Shown here in pieces: positions 37,567 through 49,672 of a stretch of 64,000 nucleotides of DNA. Below the pieces are notes generated by a model. It was not told where the DNA came from. It ran no database searches and saw only the letters and a list, made by a program, of their open reading frames with translations. The stretch is from Liolophura sinensis (lineage: Eukaryota > Mollusca > Polyplacophora > Chitonida > Chitonidae), in assembly GCF_032854445.1 (NCBI RefSeq), contig NC_088307.1, forward strand, positions 5,458,001 through 5,522,000, in the 5' to 3' direction. Every line of letters begins with the position of its first letter. Position 1 is the stretch's first letter. Both the position numbers and the translations under genes were made by a program.

Positions 37567-37760
37567 ACCATCATCTCACTGTTTACCTTATACAAGGTAT
37601 ACAGTGTTTACTTCATTATTAGCTTTATGATTACAGAGGCTATACTAGAGATTTGGCAAAATTACCATCATCTCACTGTTTACCTTATACAAGGTATACA
37701 GTGTTTACTTCATTATTAGCTTTATGATTACAGAGGCTATACTAGAGATTTGGCAAAATT
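37567..37760. repeat. perfect 97-bp tandem duplication
   Basis: The block beginning accatcatctcactgtttac starts at 37567 and again at 37664, with no differences visible across the unit. Confidence 0.97.
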
Positions 37761-38294
37761 GGATCACTTCAAATGAAATCATTTTTTTTTTCACTTTAGA
37801 ATAGCCAAAATAATTACCTTCAATAAAACATCAACCTAGTCTGCGCACAAGTTACCTTTCCACATTTATAAAGTGGACTGCATAATAACTTTTTCTAGCT
37901 TCGGAATCATTTTACCACTACAGATAATAGAGGTACGAGTCTGATAACTACTGAAAGGCAACACTTTGACTAACATGCATGTACTCTTGGTAAATCCAGA
38001 CAATTTCTATTGATAAGTCAATGTGAATTTTTTACCAGATATCTCTGGTATATCCCATTTGAACGACTGCAGTCAGGTTTCTGGGTGGGGTAACAATTAG
38101 TCGTCCTGTCACCAGGCATATGTACCTGACAAACTTGCTAACAAGGCAATGTACACAGCAGCATAATGACACCTGATGCAGACAGGTAAACCCACCATGT
38201 TCAGGTGTATAAAGGATTGCCATATGTTACCTTCACAGCACTTGTTCTTCGCTCCATGTATGTATACTGAGGTCTGTTTTGTTTTTACGGTAAA

Positions 38295-38510
38295 CAACCT
38301 AAAATTTCTCCCAGAAAAGTGAATTTAAAGACGAATAAATGTAAGAAAATAATACTCTGGGTGTTACATTTTTCAAGTATGTATGTATATCATCCTACAA
38401 GTACCTTAAGAATGAACCTCAACACACTTTTCCAACATCAAGAAAACTCACAATTTGAAATTGAGTTATGGGTGACATTTTAGGTAATTTACCCTCTGTG
38501 TTCATTCATA
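38295..38510 (+). repeat. dispersed repeat (family C)
   Basis: aataatactctgggtgttac, gaatgaacctcaacacactt and aagaaaactcacaatttg match the other members. Confidence 0.5.
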
Positions 38511-39052
38511 CAAACATGAAGAATAAACTTCTAAAAGGACATGCATGGACCTGTAAATGTTACAAATGACTCAGACAAAAGAAAAAAAAAAACCCAAAAA
38601 ACCAAGTTACTCACTGATCTGCCTAAAGCCTACATGTAAGTCAGGTACATGTGCATCAGCGCATCGGTAGATATACCTTCCCACACCTGGTCATGGCTTA
38701 CTAATTACAGGTAGGCAGTATGCACACAGTAATTACCCACCTCTAGGTAAAATACCTGAGCAGTCAGAACAAAGAGTGCAAATCACCTGTTCCAGTTTCC
38801 CAGGTGACATGCACTGCATGGTAATCACAGCTTGTTATTGGATCAGCTCATGTCTTCAAACCTGTGTTTATTGCACTTCACTTGGAAAGGAAATTAATAC
38901 CCATGGCATTAGCCCATCATTACAAACACACAGGTATCGGATTTACAAAGTAGCTATTATATGCCACAATCTAGGGCTCTCTAAATGGTGATCCCCAAAA
39001 GTGGCTTTGGTGCTTAAAGGTCAATATGACTACAATTCCAATGTGTATTACC

Positions 39053-39242
39053 AGAATTCCTCAGCCTTTTCGTAATTGAAAAAGCAACATTCAGAGCAAT
39101 TTATGCACTTTTTAATTTGTTTTGTAGACAAAAGCCACTTTCTGGGCTTTACAAAAAGTATGATTTTGTCAGTCTACATAGAATAATGCCTTCAGAATAT
39201 GCTTGAATAAACACCTTGCATGGAAAAAGGGTGAGGAACTAT
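39053..39242 (+). mobile_element. MITE-like element, TIR family A
   Basis: gaattcctcagccttttcgt at the left, gggtgaggaactat at the right; interior ataatgccttcagaatatgc and gaataaacaccttgca. Confidence 0.72.
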
Positions 39243-40378
39243 AGTATGTCACACTGCCTTAGCCGAGTAGTATAGCAACAGCCATATAACTACACATAGG
39301 AATTCCTTAAGATGTAAGATCTTAATATCTTCAATAATGGCATTCCTTATAAACAATAAATGACCTTAAAACCTTCAATAATGGCATTTCCCTGGCTTGG
39401 CGCTAAGCCATGAGGGAAAGGGCCAAGTTCTGGTAGCATGGCCCAGTATCAGTATACTTGCTGTATAGTATACTTGACTGGGTGTGACATCAGGCCATTA
39501 TTCTTTGGCATGGCATTCCAGTGAGGCAGCACTGGAAAATATGTCAGCAATAAAACCAGGCTCGTACAAAGACACCTGAATTAAATGACCAAAATAATAC
39601 TGACTTACATATACACATCCAGTACATCTCCCTGCATATGTGCATGTACATGCAACAAACCAGCTTCAAACAACTGCATACTATCAACTGAACTGCACTT
39701 CATTGTGCCTACATGCACATTGTACATTTTTTGAAAGTTTTTTCTAGCATCAGTTTTTTTTTGAACTTCATTGTGCATAGAGTACATGTACACTGTTTTG
39801 GAAGTTTTATGCATCAGCTTTTCCTTAAATAAAGATCTGAGAATTTTAATTTTAACACATTACCGGTACAGGATAAGCTTGCAGACAGACCCTATGTGCA
39901 CGCAATTCTGGTGCACTATTTAGGCTGGGTTATAATCTGACTGCATCACATTTTATCACACCAGGTAGATATTACCGGCAATACCTGTATGAACACAGCT
40001 ATGGTCCATGTCCATGTCGGTGCGGTCTACAACATCCTATAATTTACCTGTGCATGTGTACTTATTATAGCATTACACGACGACCATCCATTTATATCCA
40101 GGAAGTCACTTAACTCCACCTGGGAATTCTAATGGTATCTGTACCTCCCACAGATAAACACAGGTATATATCCCATGATGGACGCCAAGCCTATCATCCC
40201 ATTAGCTACACTGGCCTACATGAATCCAGACAGTCTACTCTCAATAATATAGCATGAGCACATTATATAACCAGGCAATCATTACAGCTTCCACCGCAGT
40301 CTTAAAACATGTCTATAACTTTACAGAGATGTAAAGTTTAAAATCCAGTTGGGATTAAACAATGTAAAATATGTATTG

Positions 40379-40625
40379 TTTTATTTATTTATTCGATTGG
40401 TGTTTTACGATTTACATAAGAATATTTCACCTACACAACGCTGGCCAGCATTGTGGTGGGAGGACACCCACGACCATCCACAGGTCGCTGCCAAACCTTC
40501 CTACGTACGGTCGGAGAGGAAGCCAGCATGAGTTAGACTCGAACTCACAGTGACAGCATTGGTGAGAGGCTCCTGGTCATTACGCTGCGCTAGCGCGCTA
40601 ACCAACGGAGCAACGGAGGCTCCCT
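40379..40625 (-). mobile_element. SINE (family 1), full length
   Basis: Antisense tail ttatttatttattcgattgg, core ccagcattgtggtgggagga, head gctgcgctagcgcgctaacc then ggagcaacggaggc. Lacks about 25 bp in the core relative to the 32427 copy. Confidence 0.93.
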
Positions 40626-40696
40626 GCAAAACAGGTAACAGTTTCTTTACTTGCTCAACCATTTCTATATGGGACTACAATAATCATTTTCATGTA

Positions 40697-41005
40697 TGAG
40701 TGAGTGACTGAGTGAGTGCTTTGGGTTTAACGTCGTACTTAACAATTTTTCAGTCATATGACGATGAAGGAATCCTTAGAGTGCATGTAATGTGCCTTCT
40801 TGTTGCAGGACGGATTTCCACCACTCTTTTATCTGGTGCTGCTTCACTGAAACGCGTTACCGAAGGCAAGTAAGCCTCCCGGCCTGAGCCATTATACGGA
40901 TACAGGCCAACCAGTTGTTGAACTATCCCCTTCAAGCTGAATGCCAAGCAAGGAAGTTACAACTTCCTCTTTTCAGGTCTTTGGTGTGACTTGACCCAGG
41001 ATTGA
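40697..41005 (-). mobile_element. second SINE family (CACT-tail), diverged copy
   Basis: Matches 59672-59997: gggtttaacgtcgtacttaa, ggaatccttagagtgcatgt, cttaccgaaggcaagtaag-like, ggaagttacaacttcctctt. The right end is tRNA-like in antisense (gacccaggattgac). Confidence 0.88.
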
Positions 41006-41569
41006 CTATCAACTATCCATGCCTGATGTGCTGCAATGTCTTTTCAAGACATTACTTTTCATTCCATTCTCAGTCAAAACCTGCCATGACACCACAGACA
41101 CATTGCTGTGAAAATGTGTGACCAATATGTGGGATATCAAGCTGACATGCTCACAACAATATTCATGATTGGTAAAACGTACATGCAACTTCTTGATTTA
41201 GAATGTAAGAAAGTCTCTTTAATGTAGGGCTAGCAATGAAATGCCATTCCTACGCCATATTTCATAATCTCTGTACATTTTATTTTCATGTATCCTTGTA
41301 AGCGACATTCATAAACATGCTTTCCTGGCTTTATGAAACACTAACTCTTTATAGACATCCTTCTGTTATGCCTTCGAAAACAGGCTTGTAAAAAGCACAT
41401 TGGCAATACATCTCATCTAAAGTGAAGGAAGTAATCTTAGCTAAATGCAGACCGGATCTTACTGGAATGAGCCCCTAGAGTAATTATCCCTTTAATGAGC
41501 CTACACGGACATGTATTACTTACAAATATTGCCTACAACGTAAAAATACGCCCAAAAAGTAGGGGTTTA

Positions 41570-41770
41570 TTTTTTTTTTGTAGCAAATAATTTACATGAA
41601 ATACAACACTTTGTGCTCAAACTGGCATTTTGCCATAAAGATACCATCCCACCTTCCAAACAAACCAAACAAACGCATTTCTAACATAAATGAAACTCTC
41701 AGGCAGGCAAAATAATTTAGTAACTTTCTCTTGCGGACAAAATTTTAGGCCAAATACATGTATGGACAAA
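41570..41770 (+). repeat. dispersed repeat (family C)
   Basis: gtgctcaaactggcattttg, aaagataccatcccaccttc and gaaactctcaggc match family C. Confidence 0.5.
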
Positions 41771-43730
41771 CATAAGAGGCCTCGCAAAAACATGGAAAGG
41801 CAAGCTAATTACTAATACAACCATTTCCTCATTAAAGCTGCAGGTAAATGTCAAACGACCTGTTCCTACTTTGTTTTTATGGACTAGTTGACAATATATA
41901 AAAATAATTTATTTATTTTGTGTCTATGTATAGTGATCACCTCATACAGCAAGTGTATTATATGTCTACATGTATATACATACTTGTACAATGTTACACC
42001 TACATGTAAGATGACACCAATTTTATTTAATGTTTTATTGGTGAGCCAACACTAAAATAAAACTGAAAATCTACCCTTTCATTTTGTCTGATCTTGACCT
42101 CTTTTCAAGTTTCCTTTACGGCTTTTCTGTCATCAAAAGCAAACATTGCCAAGGATAGTTTACACGTCCAAAAATTACATGATTTTCATGTTTCACTTTC
42201 ATTTTCATGAGCTCCTCCAACACTGATAAAAGATTTATTTTTGCCCATAAAACACCAAATTTCCTCATGGCACATGGCAGTTTGCACAGTTCTCTATGAA
42301 GGTGTGCAGAAACTTTTGTCCCCATGGCAAGCACGTCCATGTGGCATTCAGAACATATTCAAGTCAATATGTCCATGATTTTCACAGAAATATCTAGGTT
42401 TCATCATGTCAGTATCACTATCTCTAAAAATGGCCTTTCCCTATTTTCAAATAGAATGCCAAAATGTTTTCAAGTACTTTAGAACACACTTCACACATAT
42501 ACATGTAGGTGTCATTCTGTTATGTGACGATGGGCTTGCATCTACAGGTACTTACATGTACTACAATTAATGCAATATGTTTGTTACTCATTAACTGCAG
42601 ATTTAAAAGTTAAAAGAAAGAAAATATTAATTTCAGGTGAATATGAAATAGTTATTTCAGACAGCTCTCTAAACATGAGAAACTGGAAACACATTGTCAC
42701 ATCACCTGTACCTCACACCTGATGGCCTTGATCAGTGATATCAGGCTACATTTATAAATAAATGTTGCCTGTGGTTAACATTGATAACATGGTAGTGTTT
42801 TCATTCTGGATTTTCTTTTTTTTTTTTGAACTGCAAAATGTCCAGTAAAAATGTGTAATTTCATCAACCAGAATATGCTAAAAAGAAAGATCCTGCAAAC
42901 ATGTAGTGTTATCTTTTCTTTTACGGAAATAACTTCCCCACAAAACACTAAAAACATGGATACACTCTATATTTAATGAGAATACCCCACTGTACATGAG
43001 AAGATTAATAATGAATAGAAGGTAGTCGATAAACAGATGTAGAAACGAGCTTGCTAAAAGCAAACCACGTGGTCCTTGAAGAAGAACGAGCTACATTTAT
43101 GATATGGTACTTGTGCCAGAAGAGCTCTTAACTGATCTGAAGTGCTAAATACTGAGATTTAGCTGTGCTGCCACGTCCATACAGGTGTCATAGGTATCTT
43201 TTACAGGTAAATCTATTGTTAAATCTCTCAGATTCAGCTCTCTTTATTCAGTAAACCTGTCCACAAAAGCGCTAGGAATACATTTACTGTACATTAAAAA
43301 TTTAATACATGTGTCAGGTGTCTTAAACAAATACACTGCGGATGAATGTGTGTTTGCTGTAAAAAAAAAAAGTTTCGCCATATTTGCCCCATTTTCTTTT
43401 CCTTTGCACATGAAGTACATTCTGACACTGTAACTGGACATGTGTCATAAGAGTAATACAGACTGCAGTAAAACACGCAGAGGAGAGTGATACATGCATG
43501 TGACGAAACAGGTAATCCAAAAAACAAATTTTAAATAGCTTTTTCATGTAAACATGAAGCGATTACAATATTTCTATATACATTTAATGTTATTCTCTTA
43601 TGTTTGAAAAAAAACGGGATGTGGGCCACTATACCTGGGTAATGACCTTACATGGGAAGTAATATTATAAGTACAACATTCTAATTACACCATTTACTAC
43701 CCTTGCTTTGTGAATACTAACCCTAAATTA
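41771..43730. other. non-coding sequence, nothing recognised
   Basis: The frame at 42116-42340 on the minus strand has a protein-like look but no splice sites or recognised domain. Confidence 0.45.
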
Positions 43731-43923
43731 CTGTAAATCTTCAACCTTTTCAAGCACTAAAGCACCTCATTCAAAGGAAATTCTGTCGTTAAAATTATGA
43801 GTTAGTGTTTATACTGAAGACGCAAGTTTCAGAAAAATTTGCATACTACACTATTTCTCTACACCCCCCTATGAATGTTTCAAACTATTGGTTGCAGAGG
43901 CTGTTGAAAAGGTTGAAGAATTA
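43731..43923 (+). mobile_element. MITE-like element, TIR family B (best copy)
   Basis: Left end ctgtaaatcttcaacctttt, right end gttgaaaaggttgaagaatt. About 190 bp; reference copy for the family. Confidence 0.8.
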
Positions 43924-44215
43924 GGGTACCTATACTTATGAATATTACAACATATAACTGTGACGTGAGACGACATCACGGTTGTATTAATAATATTTAT
44001 TTGTGTATTTCTGAGGTTTCTGCTCATAATTAAGAATAACCGCATTTCACTAATCAGCAGTCAGGAGACCTGGACGTCTCCCGGTACATGTGTACTTGTA
44101 CAGTATGTATGTATGTACATGTAAGTAAATGTCAAGCTTCCCCACATGTGACATACACATGTTGTATGACATGTTGTTAGAAAGTAAACGCACAGTAATA
44201 CCTATATGTGTGTGT

Positions 44216-44236
44216 ATATATATATATATATATACA
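44216..44236. repeat. (TA)n microsatellite
   Basis: About ten TA units after tgtgtgt. Confidence 0.9.
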
Positions 44237-45660
44237 TGTATGCTGTGGTGATAAATGTGGATGTATCATCCCGCTAAAGAGCATTCTAACAGTCTTCCTA
44301 TATATGAAACTGTATGTAACACATTCAGATACTGTCGTGTTATATGATTGCAGCCGAAGAACTATGCATGCGCTGCCCCTCTCTGAGACCATTCATCCTA
44401 AGTGTTGTATCACCACCAGTGAATAACACTGATACAGCTCTTGCACTGCTGTATCAATGTTAGCTTGGTTATGCCCTAGATGTTGATTTTACACTGTCAT
44501 TAAATCACTGGCAATGCATGAGTGTCAGGAATGTTTCCAAGACGATAATTTCATCTAGATATCATTTTATATGACTACACATTTTACAACAAACACATAA
44601 TTAAAAGATGTTATAAATAACAAAAGACTCAATAAATAATTCATAAATATTTTATATTTAGATGAAGGATAAATCCACAAATTTGGGGGTATAGATAAGT
44701 GCATGTTGGTTTTAAGCTAATATAATATGGAGTATTATATGACATCATGTACATTAAAATCGCTGTTATCGTAGTTCAGTGCTTTTCAAATGCAAATAAA
44801 CTTAATTGTCACTTGTTTGTTTTCGACTTCATGTACCAGTTTTTAAGTAACTACATCACCATGCATATTATAAAATGGTGAGTATCATGATTTCCTTTCC
44901 ACTGATAAAATTGCTAATTTAGATTTTCAAGCATTAAATTCAGCCAAGTAATTCCAATATTCAAATTTGATCAAATTCTAATATCAATGCCCAGTCCTTC
45001 ATGTTGTAAAGGAGCACAATATCCCATAAGATTAACTGAATCAAGGTGGTATTATTTCAGAAATTCTGAAAACATGTGTAAGCCATCCCTACCTCTGGGA
45101 TAAAATCCTTTAATGATTTTTTAATCTCCAGATTTAAGAAACTTAAAAAGTTTAAGGTACAGTACACAACGTGGAGCTTGACATTAACCATTCATCAATA
45201 ATTCAGATGAACAAAAATGAACACTGAAGTTGTGCTTGAAGTACACATCTTGTCAAACTAGGTAAAAAATGCCTTTCATCCGCATAAGAGCTACACGTAA
45301 CATCCATCATGCTACGATCCCTGTCTGAGACGGTAAGCCTTTCTCCACAGCCTGGCAGAGAATTATCCCAACCTAAAGAGCACCAGAGTTATCATTACAG
45401 CCAGGTGAATGTTCCAGGCACCACTATATGGAAATGTTCCAATGAAGTAATAATGAATACATGGTATTAATATGGAGCAAAAATTTTCCATAACCATTTG
45501 CATGAATTAAGGATAATGCATGGATAAAGACTACTGAAAAGTTGGTGAGGGAGAGACAAGGATGGCCAAAGTTCAGAAAACCTTGGTGACAGGAAGGATT
45601 CATGCACAAGCTTAGAAATAACATTTTGGTGCAGGACATAATGACACATCTTCCAGCTAC

Positions 45661-45785
45661 TCACACTGTTAAAACAGATACAATGGTATTTACACCGCAG
45701 GTTTGACCTTTTCCTAAACAGCTGGCCCTATGTCAAATACTATTTGGTGCATGACATTGCCATTGTCCTTCTGCTTATTTCAAGG
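45661..45785 (+). repeat. dispersed repeat (family D)
   Basis: Counterpart of 36650-36775: acaatggtatttacaccgca, atactatttggtgcatgaca and tgcttatttcaagg. Confidence 0.55.
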
Positions 45786-45874
45786 CCTCCATATAAGAAC
45801 CTGCAAAAACCTTGTTCTTCAGAGTTCATTTCCCAGCAATGTACAGCATTTGAGGCTTGTTTCAATAATGTAGT

Positions 45875-46170
45875 GCAGTATGGAGAAAATTATCAATTAT
45901 TATTGTTTTTTAATGCGGGCGGTAGGGGGGGGGCTATGGCACTGAACAAAATGGACTCCCAGCCCTTTAATTTGCCACAGCATCTAACATTGTTCAGACG
46001 GACAAAAACATGAACACATCACCTCAAAATCAAGAGCAGTATAGACAAAATTATCGCTTGTTTTTTTTTTTTGGGGGGGGGGGGGAGTGTCACCTAAACA
46101 CAATGCACTCACAGCCCATTAATTTGCCACAGCATCTAACACTGTTCCGACAGACAGAAAGATGAACATC
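45875..46170. repeat. diverged ~138-bp tandem duplication with G runs
   Basis: atttgccacagcatctaaca occurs twice (about 45970 and 46121), each time preceded by a T run and a poly-G run and followed by aaca...tgaaca...tcacctcaaa. Differences of about 10-15% suggest an old duplication. Confidence 0.85.
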
Positions 46171-46258
46171 ACCTCAAAAAAAAAAGAAAGTGTAGCTTTT
46201 CCTTTATTTTACACGCGAGGGTTCTATACAAGGGTTCTATTTAAGAGTGATCTCAGTG

Positions 46259-46287
46259 TGGGGGGGTGGCGGGGGGGGGGGGGGGGT
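46259..46287 (+). repeat. long G run (possible quadruplex)
   Basis: gggggggtggcggggggggg and further Gs; together with runs at about 45926 and 46071 it makes three G-rich sites within 400 bp. Confidence 0.85.
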
Positions 46288-47039
46288 GAAGGTTCGGAAG
46301 TACGTCACCAAGGCTCAACAATCAATGAGAGCATGAGAAACCACAAATTCCCGGTCCAAGGTTGGGATTGAACCTCATGGGTTCTAGGGAATGAAAGACA
46401 TGCAACTTCACCATCTGACCTGCTCCCTCGCTTTCTCTGAGATCAGCTTGACAGACTTCAAATACAAATGGTTCCTCCCTTAAAACAATTGCTGAACGTT
46501 TACACCCCTAGGCACAGGTTTATTAGTTCAATATGATCTATTCATCAGCTTTGATGTTTTCAGTCGAGCATAGGCTGTATAATTGCATTATAAATCACAC
46601 AGACAAAAAAGGAAGCTATACAACAACCAATCACACCATACCTTTACCGGGCTACACAATATTCAGTGGTAGCTGCTTAGGCCAACATACTCACCTGCTT
46701 CACCCTCATAGCCACGCATGCTGGCTCACACACTACACAGTACGTACCAATCAAAGATTCAGTGGGGTTATTACTTTGTGAAACCAGCATGGACCAGCAG
46801 GGGCTGCTGTTTCGTTGTGGTTGGGTTCACATGCCCAAGAGGCTGAGTTTTCAGACATGCAGTTACACACACACACTGACCCCAGTCATGCCTGAATGAA
46901 CACGGACTCGTTCATGGCAGGTAGTACTGGGTTTGTACTGGTATACATACCCAAGTACCAGCATGTACATTAACAGTCTCATGAAATATGCCTCTTATAT
47001 GTGACAACCACATCCAGCATAAAATAATTAAATTAGTAT

Positions 47040-47225
47040 GGAACATTTGGCTTCTTCTGAAAGTTATATTGATCTCAGAAAAGTGTATGTGGTTGGAAAG
47101 CTTGGGGGATATCCTACTGGAAAAAATGTCTCAGCACCAAAAGTAATATTTTATCTCATTTTATCAATCTAAATAAGTACTTTTTTTTTGCAATATTTTA
47201 GGTCTCTTAATCATAGTACATATAC
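47040..47225 (-). repeat. dispersed repeat (family C), inverted
   Basis: cagcaccaaaagtaatattt and gatatcctactggaaaaaat are the reverse of family C motifs. Confidence 0.55.
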
Positions 47226-47470
47226 AAAGGGGCACATAAGGTGAGATGATGATAAATACATGCAGCCCCGCAAAACTTACATTCTTTGACACACTTTCCG
47301 CCCAGAGTTCATCACCAAATATACAGTGTGTTAAGTTCAACACTAAAAGTGCATGGCACCCAGCTGTTGGCATGCCAGGGAATATTCCAACATAAATACA
47401 AATGAAACTGTCAATACAGATTACTATATCTTCTGGTACTAATAACACCAGTACCTAAATGTAACATCAT

Positions 47471-47624
47471 CTCCGGCCAATGGGAAGGTCTGCCAGCAAA
47501 TTGCAGGTGGTTGTGGGTTTCCCCTGGGCTCTGCCCAGTTTACTCCCACTATAATGTTGGCGGCCGTTGAATAAGTGAAATATTCTTGAGTACAGCGTAA
47601 AACTCCAATCGAATAAATAAATAT
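47471..47624 (+). mobile_element. SINE (family 1), 5'-truncated
   Basis: ccggccaatgggaaggtctg, core cactataatgttggcggccg, gaaatattcttgagtacagc and tail aataaataaata. Confidence 0.92.
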
Positions 47625-48326
47625 ATGTAGCTACAGAGTCAGCAATGTAAAAGTGCACCATTGATGCGTCAAGAAAATGTCCCAACTGATGAGTCCACCA
47701 AAGATGTGATGTTAATACCAATTGTATTTTTCTTATACCACTTCACTCAAACAGATTTTTTTTTCTCTCAACTCATCACATTATTATAGTGGTACTCTAT
47801 AAAAACGAAAAATATGGCAAATTAATATTTACATCACGTCATCTTGTCTATAAGTTAACTAGGAAATATATGGATTTATACGTACTCAACCAATGCAATA
47901 CCACATCATCAACAACAAAAATATTTTTTGGCATTATACATATATACATGACATGCCTCAGTGAATATTTTCTAAAAGCAACCTAATGACCAAAGACAGT
48001 ATAACCAGCCTTTTGTTTCTGTTTACATTCTACATACATTTATATATATTCACGCTGAAAAGGGTCATGCCTTCAGTGACCCCAGGTCACAGCACATAGG
48101 TACAAGTAGGCCATCAAAGAATAACCACTACCTAGCTATTGAATTCTGCACATACATCGTCTGTCAGTAGATAACTCCCTGACTCTCCACCCATGGCAAA
48201 ACCAGCACGCACATATATCTTCCCAATGACCTCAAGCTAAAGTTGACACTTGGTGTTTCAGATCTGATTTTCAACATGTTTAAAATACATTAGTTTGAAG
48301 TGTGGACTACTCACAGTATGTCTGTA

Positions 48327-48871
48327 GACAGTGTGATAATTGGCAAACCGTCACATGGAACTCGTGAAGTATGGCGTCAGTGAGGGGTTTATTCTAACTG
48401 TTCATGGTAATGCTTAAATAATAGCAAATTACACGTCTTTGAGCACCCCGCCATAAGCAGAATTACGAATACAACAATGCGGTGATGTTAATTTATTTAT
48501 TTATTTGACTGGTGTTTTACGCCGTACTCAGAAATATTTCAGCCAGCATTGTGGTGGGAGAAAACCAGGCAGAGCCCGGGGGTACCCCACAGTGATGTTA
48601 GTAGCTATTTATTAGATGTCACTGGTCTTGAATGAATCACAATGCCGTGTTCTCATCAAAGGCCTATGTAATATGTGCTTTTAAACAAAATCACTTAAAA
48701 CTGCATGCAGTTTATGGAGTTAAACATTGATGTTTCGTCTCACACATTTGATGGATGCAATGACTGACAAACCAGATAAAAGTCAAAATAAAAGGAGGGA
48801 AGACGTACTTGAAAATGACGTGGCTTGCTGAATGAAATTGAATGCATCAAATACGCCACGCTAATTCGTCT
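48327..48871 (+). repeat. dispersed repeat, copy A (contains a SINE)
   Basis: Similar to 52641-52950: acagtgtgataattggcaaa, ttattctaactgttcatggt, cactggtcttgaatgaatca and ccacgctaattcg. The SINE at 48491-48591 splits it. Confidence 0.8.
48491..48591 (-). mobile_element. SINE (family 1) fragment with 9-bp target duplication
   Basis: GTGATGTTA at 48482-48490 and 48592-48600. Only the tail and part of the core are present (about 101 bp), as expected of 5' truncation during reverse transcription. Confidence 0.95.
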
Positions 48872-49248
48872 TGCGTGACATGAGACATAACAGCTGGTGA
48901 CAGTTCGTAGGACAGAATAAGAAGTAAACAAACTTTCTACAGCAGTGTACAATAGCCATAAAAAGTCTTTCCTTCTAAATTCATGGAATTATTCCCTGTG
49001 AACTCTTAAAGACAAAGTATGGCATCGAGGGAATTGACAGATCAGCGAAAACAGATGACAGGCAAACAGTTTGACTGCAGTTGCGTATACGAGTCCATGG
49101 ATGACGAGGTCCCGGCTACGGACAAGTCACCAACAGACCGTCAAATAATAGTCCGCTAAATCCCCTCATAGCTTCGTCAGTCCAGTTTAAAACGCATCGA
49201 CATCGTGATAGCCCCAAGGGCACAAAACTTGTACACAAAAAATCTTAC

Positions 49249-49337
49249 CTAGCACTTGCAAAAGAATCGGCCGTTGGCATCAACCCGCAGTGAGAGCGAA
49301 AGTCGACTGTTTTTCGGTCCGATTCAGTCGATGCCAT
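49249..49337 (-). CDS. candidate 5' exon (leader exon or N-terminus), 29 codons
   Basis: An ATG in a good context (aacATGG) opens a 29-codon frame (MASTESDRKTVDF... to DSFASA) that ends at TGCTAG|gtaaga, a strong donor. CCAAT and CACGTG lie just upstream. No other minus-strand gene lies between here and ABCA2 exon 1, so it may be the distal first exon of that gene, about 26 kb away. If spliced to the possible acceptor at 23138, its frame would stop at TGA just before the ABCA2 ATG, which would make it an upstream ORF. It could instead be the first exon of an unseen gene. Confidence 0.4.
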
Positions 49338-49470
49338 GTTTTCCGGACGGCAACCACGTGTTGAAAATGCTCACAGCCCATTGGCTACTTGATCGTGACG
49401 TTTTAAAGTGATTTATGATTATTCATGAAATTTCCACGTGAATTTGTTTACCACTATCAGCTGTGATGGA
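49338..49470. promoter_or_regulatory. candidate bidirectional promoter
   Basis: On the minus strand there is a CCAAT (in gagccaatgggc), an E-box CACGTG and a TGACG-type half-site upstream of the 49337 ATG. The region has more CpG than its surroundings. On the plus side, candidate start codons lie at 49466 and 49578. Inferred from motif content only. Confidence 0.35.
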
Positions 49471-49577
49471 CAAAGGCCAAGGAAAAGCAGTTGATATCTT
49501 AAAATCTTTTGGTCCACACACAACAAAAAGAACAAATCCTAGTGGATGTAGCTATTAAGTCTTCGCAGGTATCCTGT

Positions 49578-49672
49578 ATGAGACAATACAAAATGTATAA
49601 AACTAAAATTTTAGAAGGAGTCAAGAACTCGACAACTAAACAAAGACGTCGATTTCTTCTGTCAAATTTTAG
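49578..49672 (+). CDS. weak candidate first exon, plus strand
   Basis: An open frame of 31 codons plus two bases begins MRQYKMYKTKILEGV, is rich in Lys and Arg (KQRRRF), and ends at TTTTAG|gtgagt. An upstream ATG at 49466 runs only 30 codons to TAA. I do not recognise the peptide. The ending phase would join correctly to the candidate exon at 50914-51023. Confidence 0.2.

Noticed and set aside
42116-42340. 74-codon minus frame with protein-like appearance
   Set aside because: No splice sites, homologous motif or compositional shift that I could support.
44170-44430. Frames with a long Tyr-Ile run, also at 51274-51486
   Set aside because: Translation of TA microsatellites.
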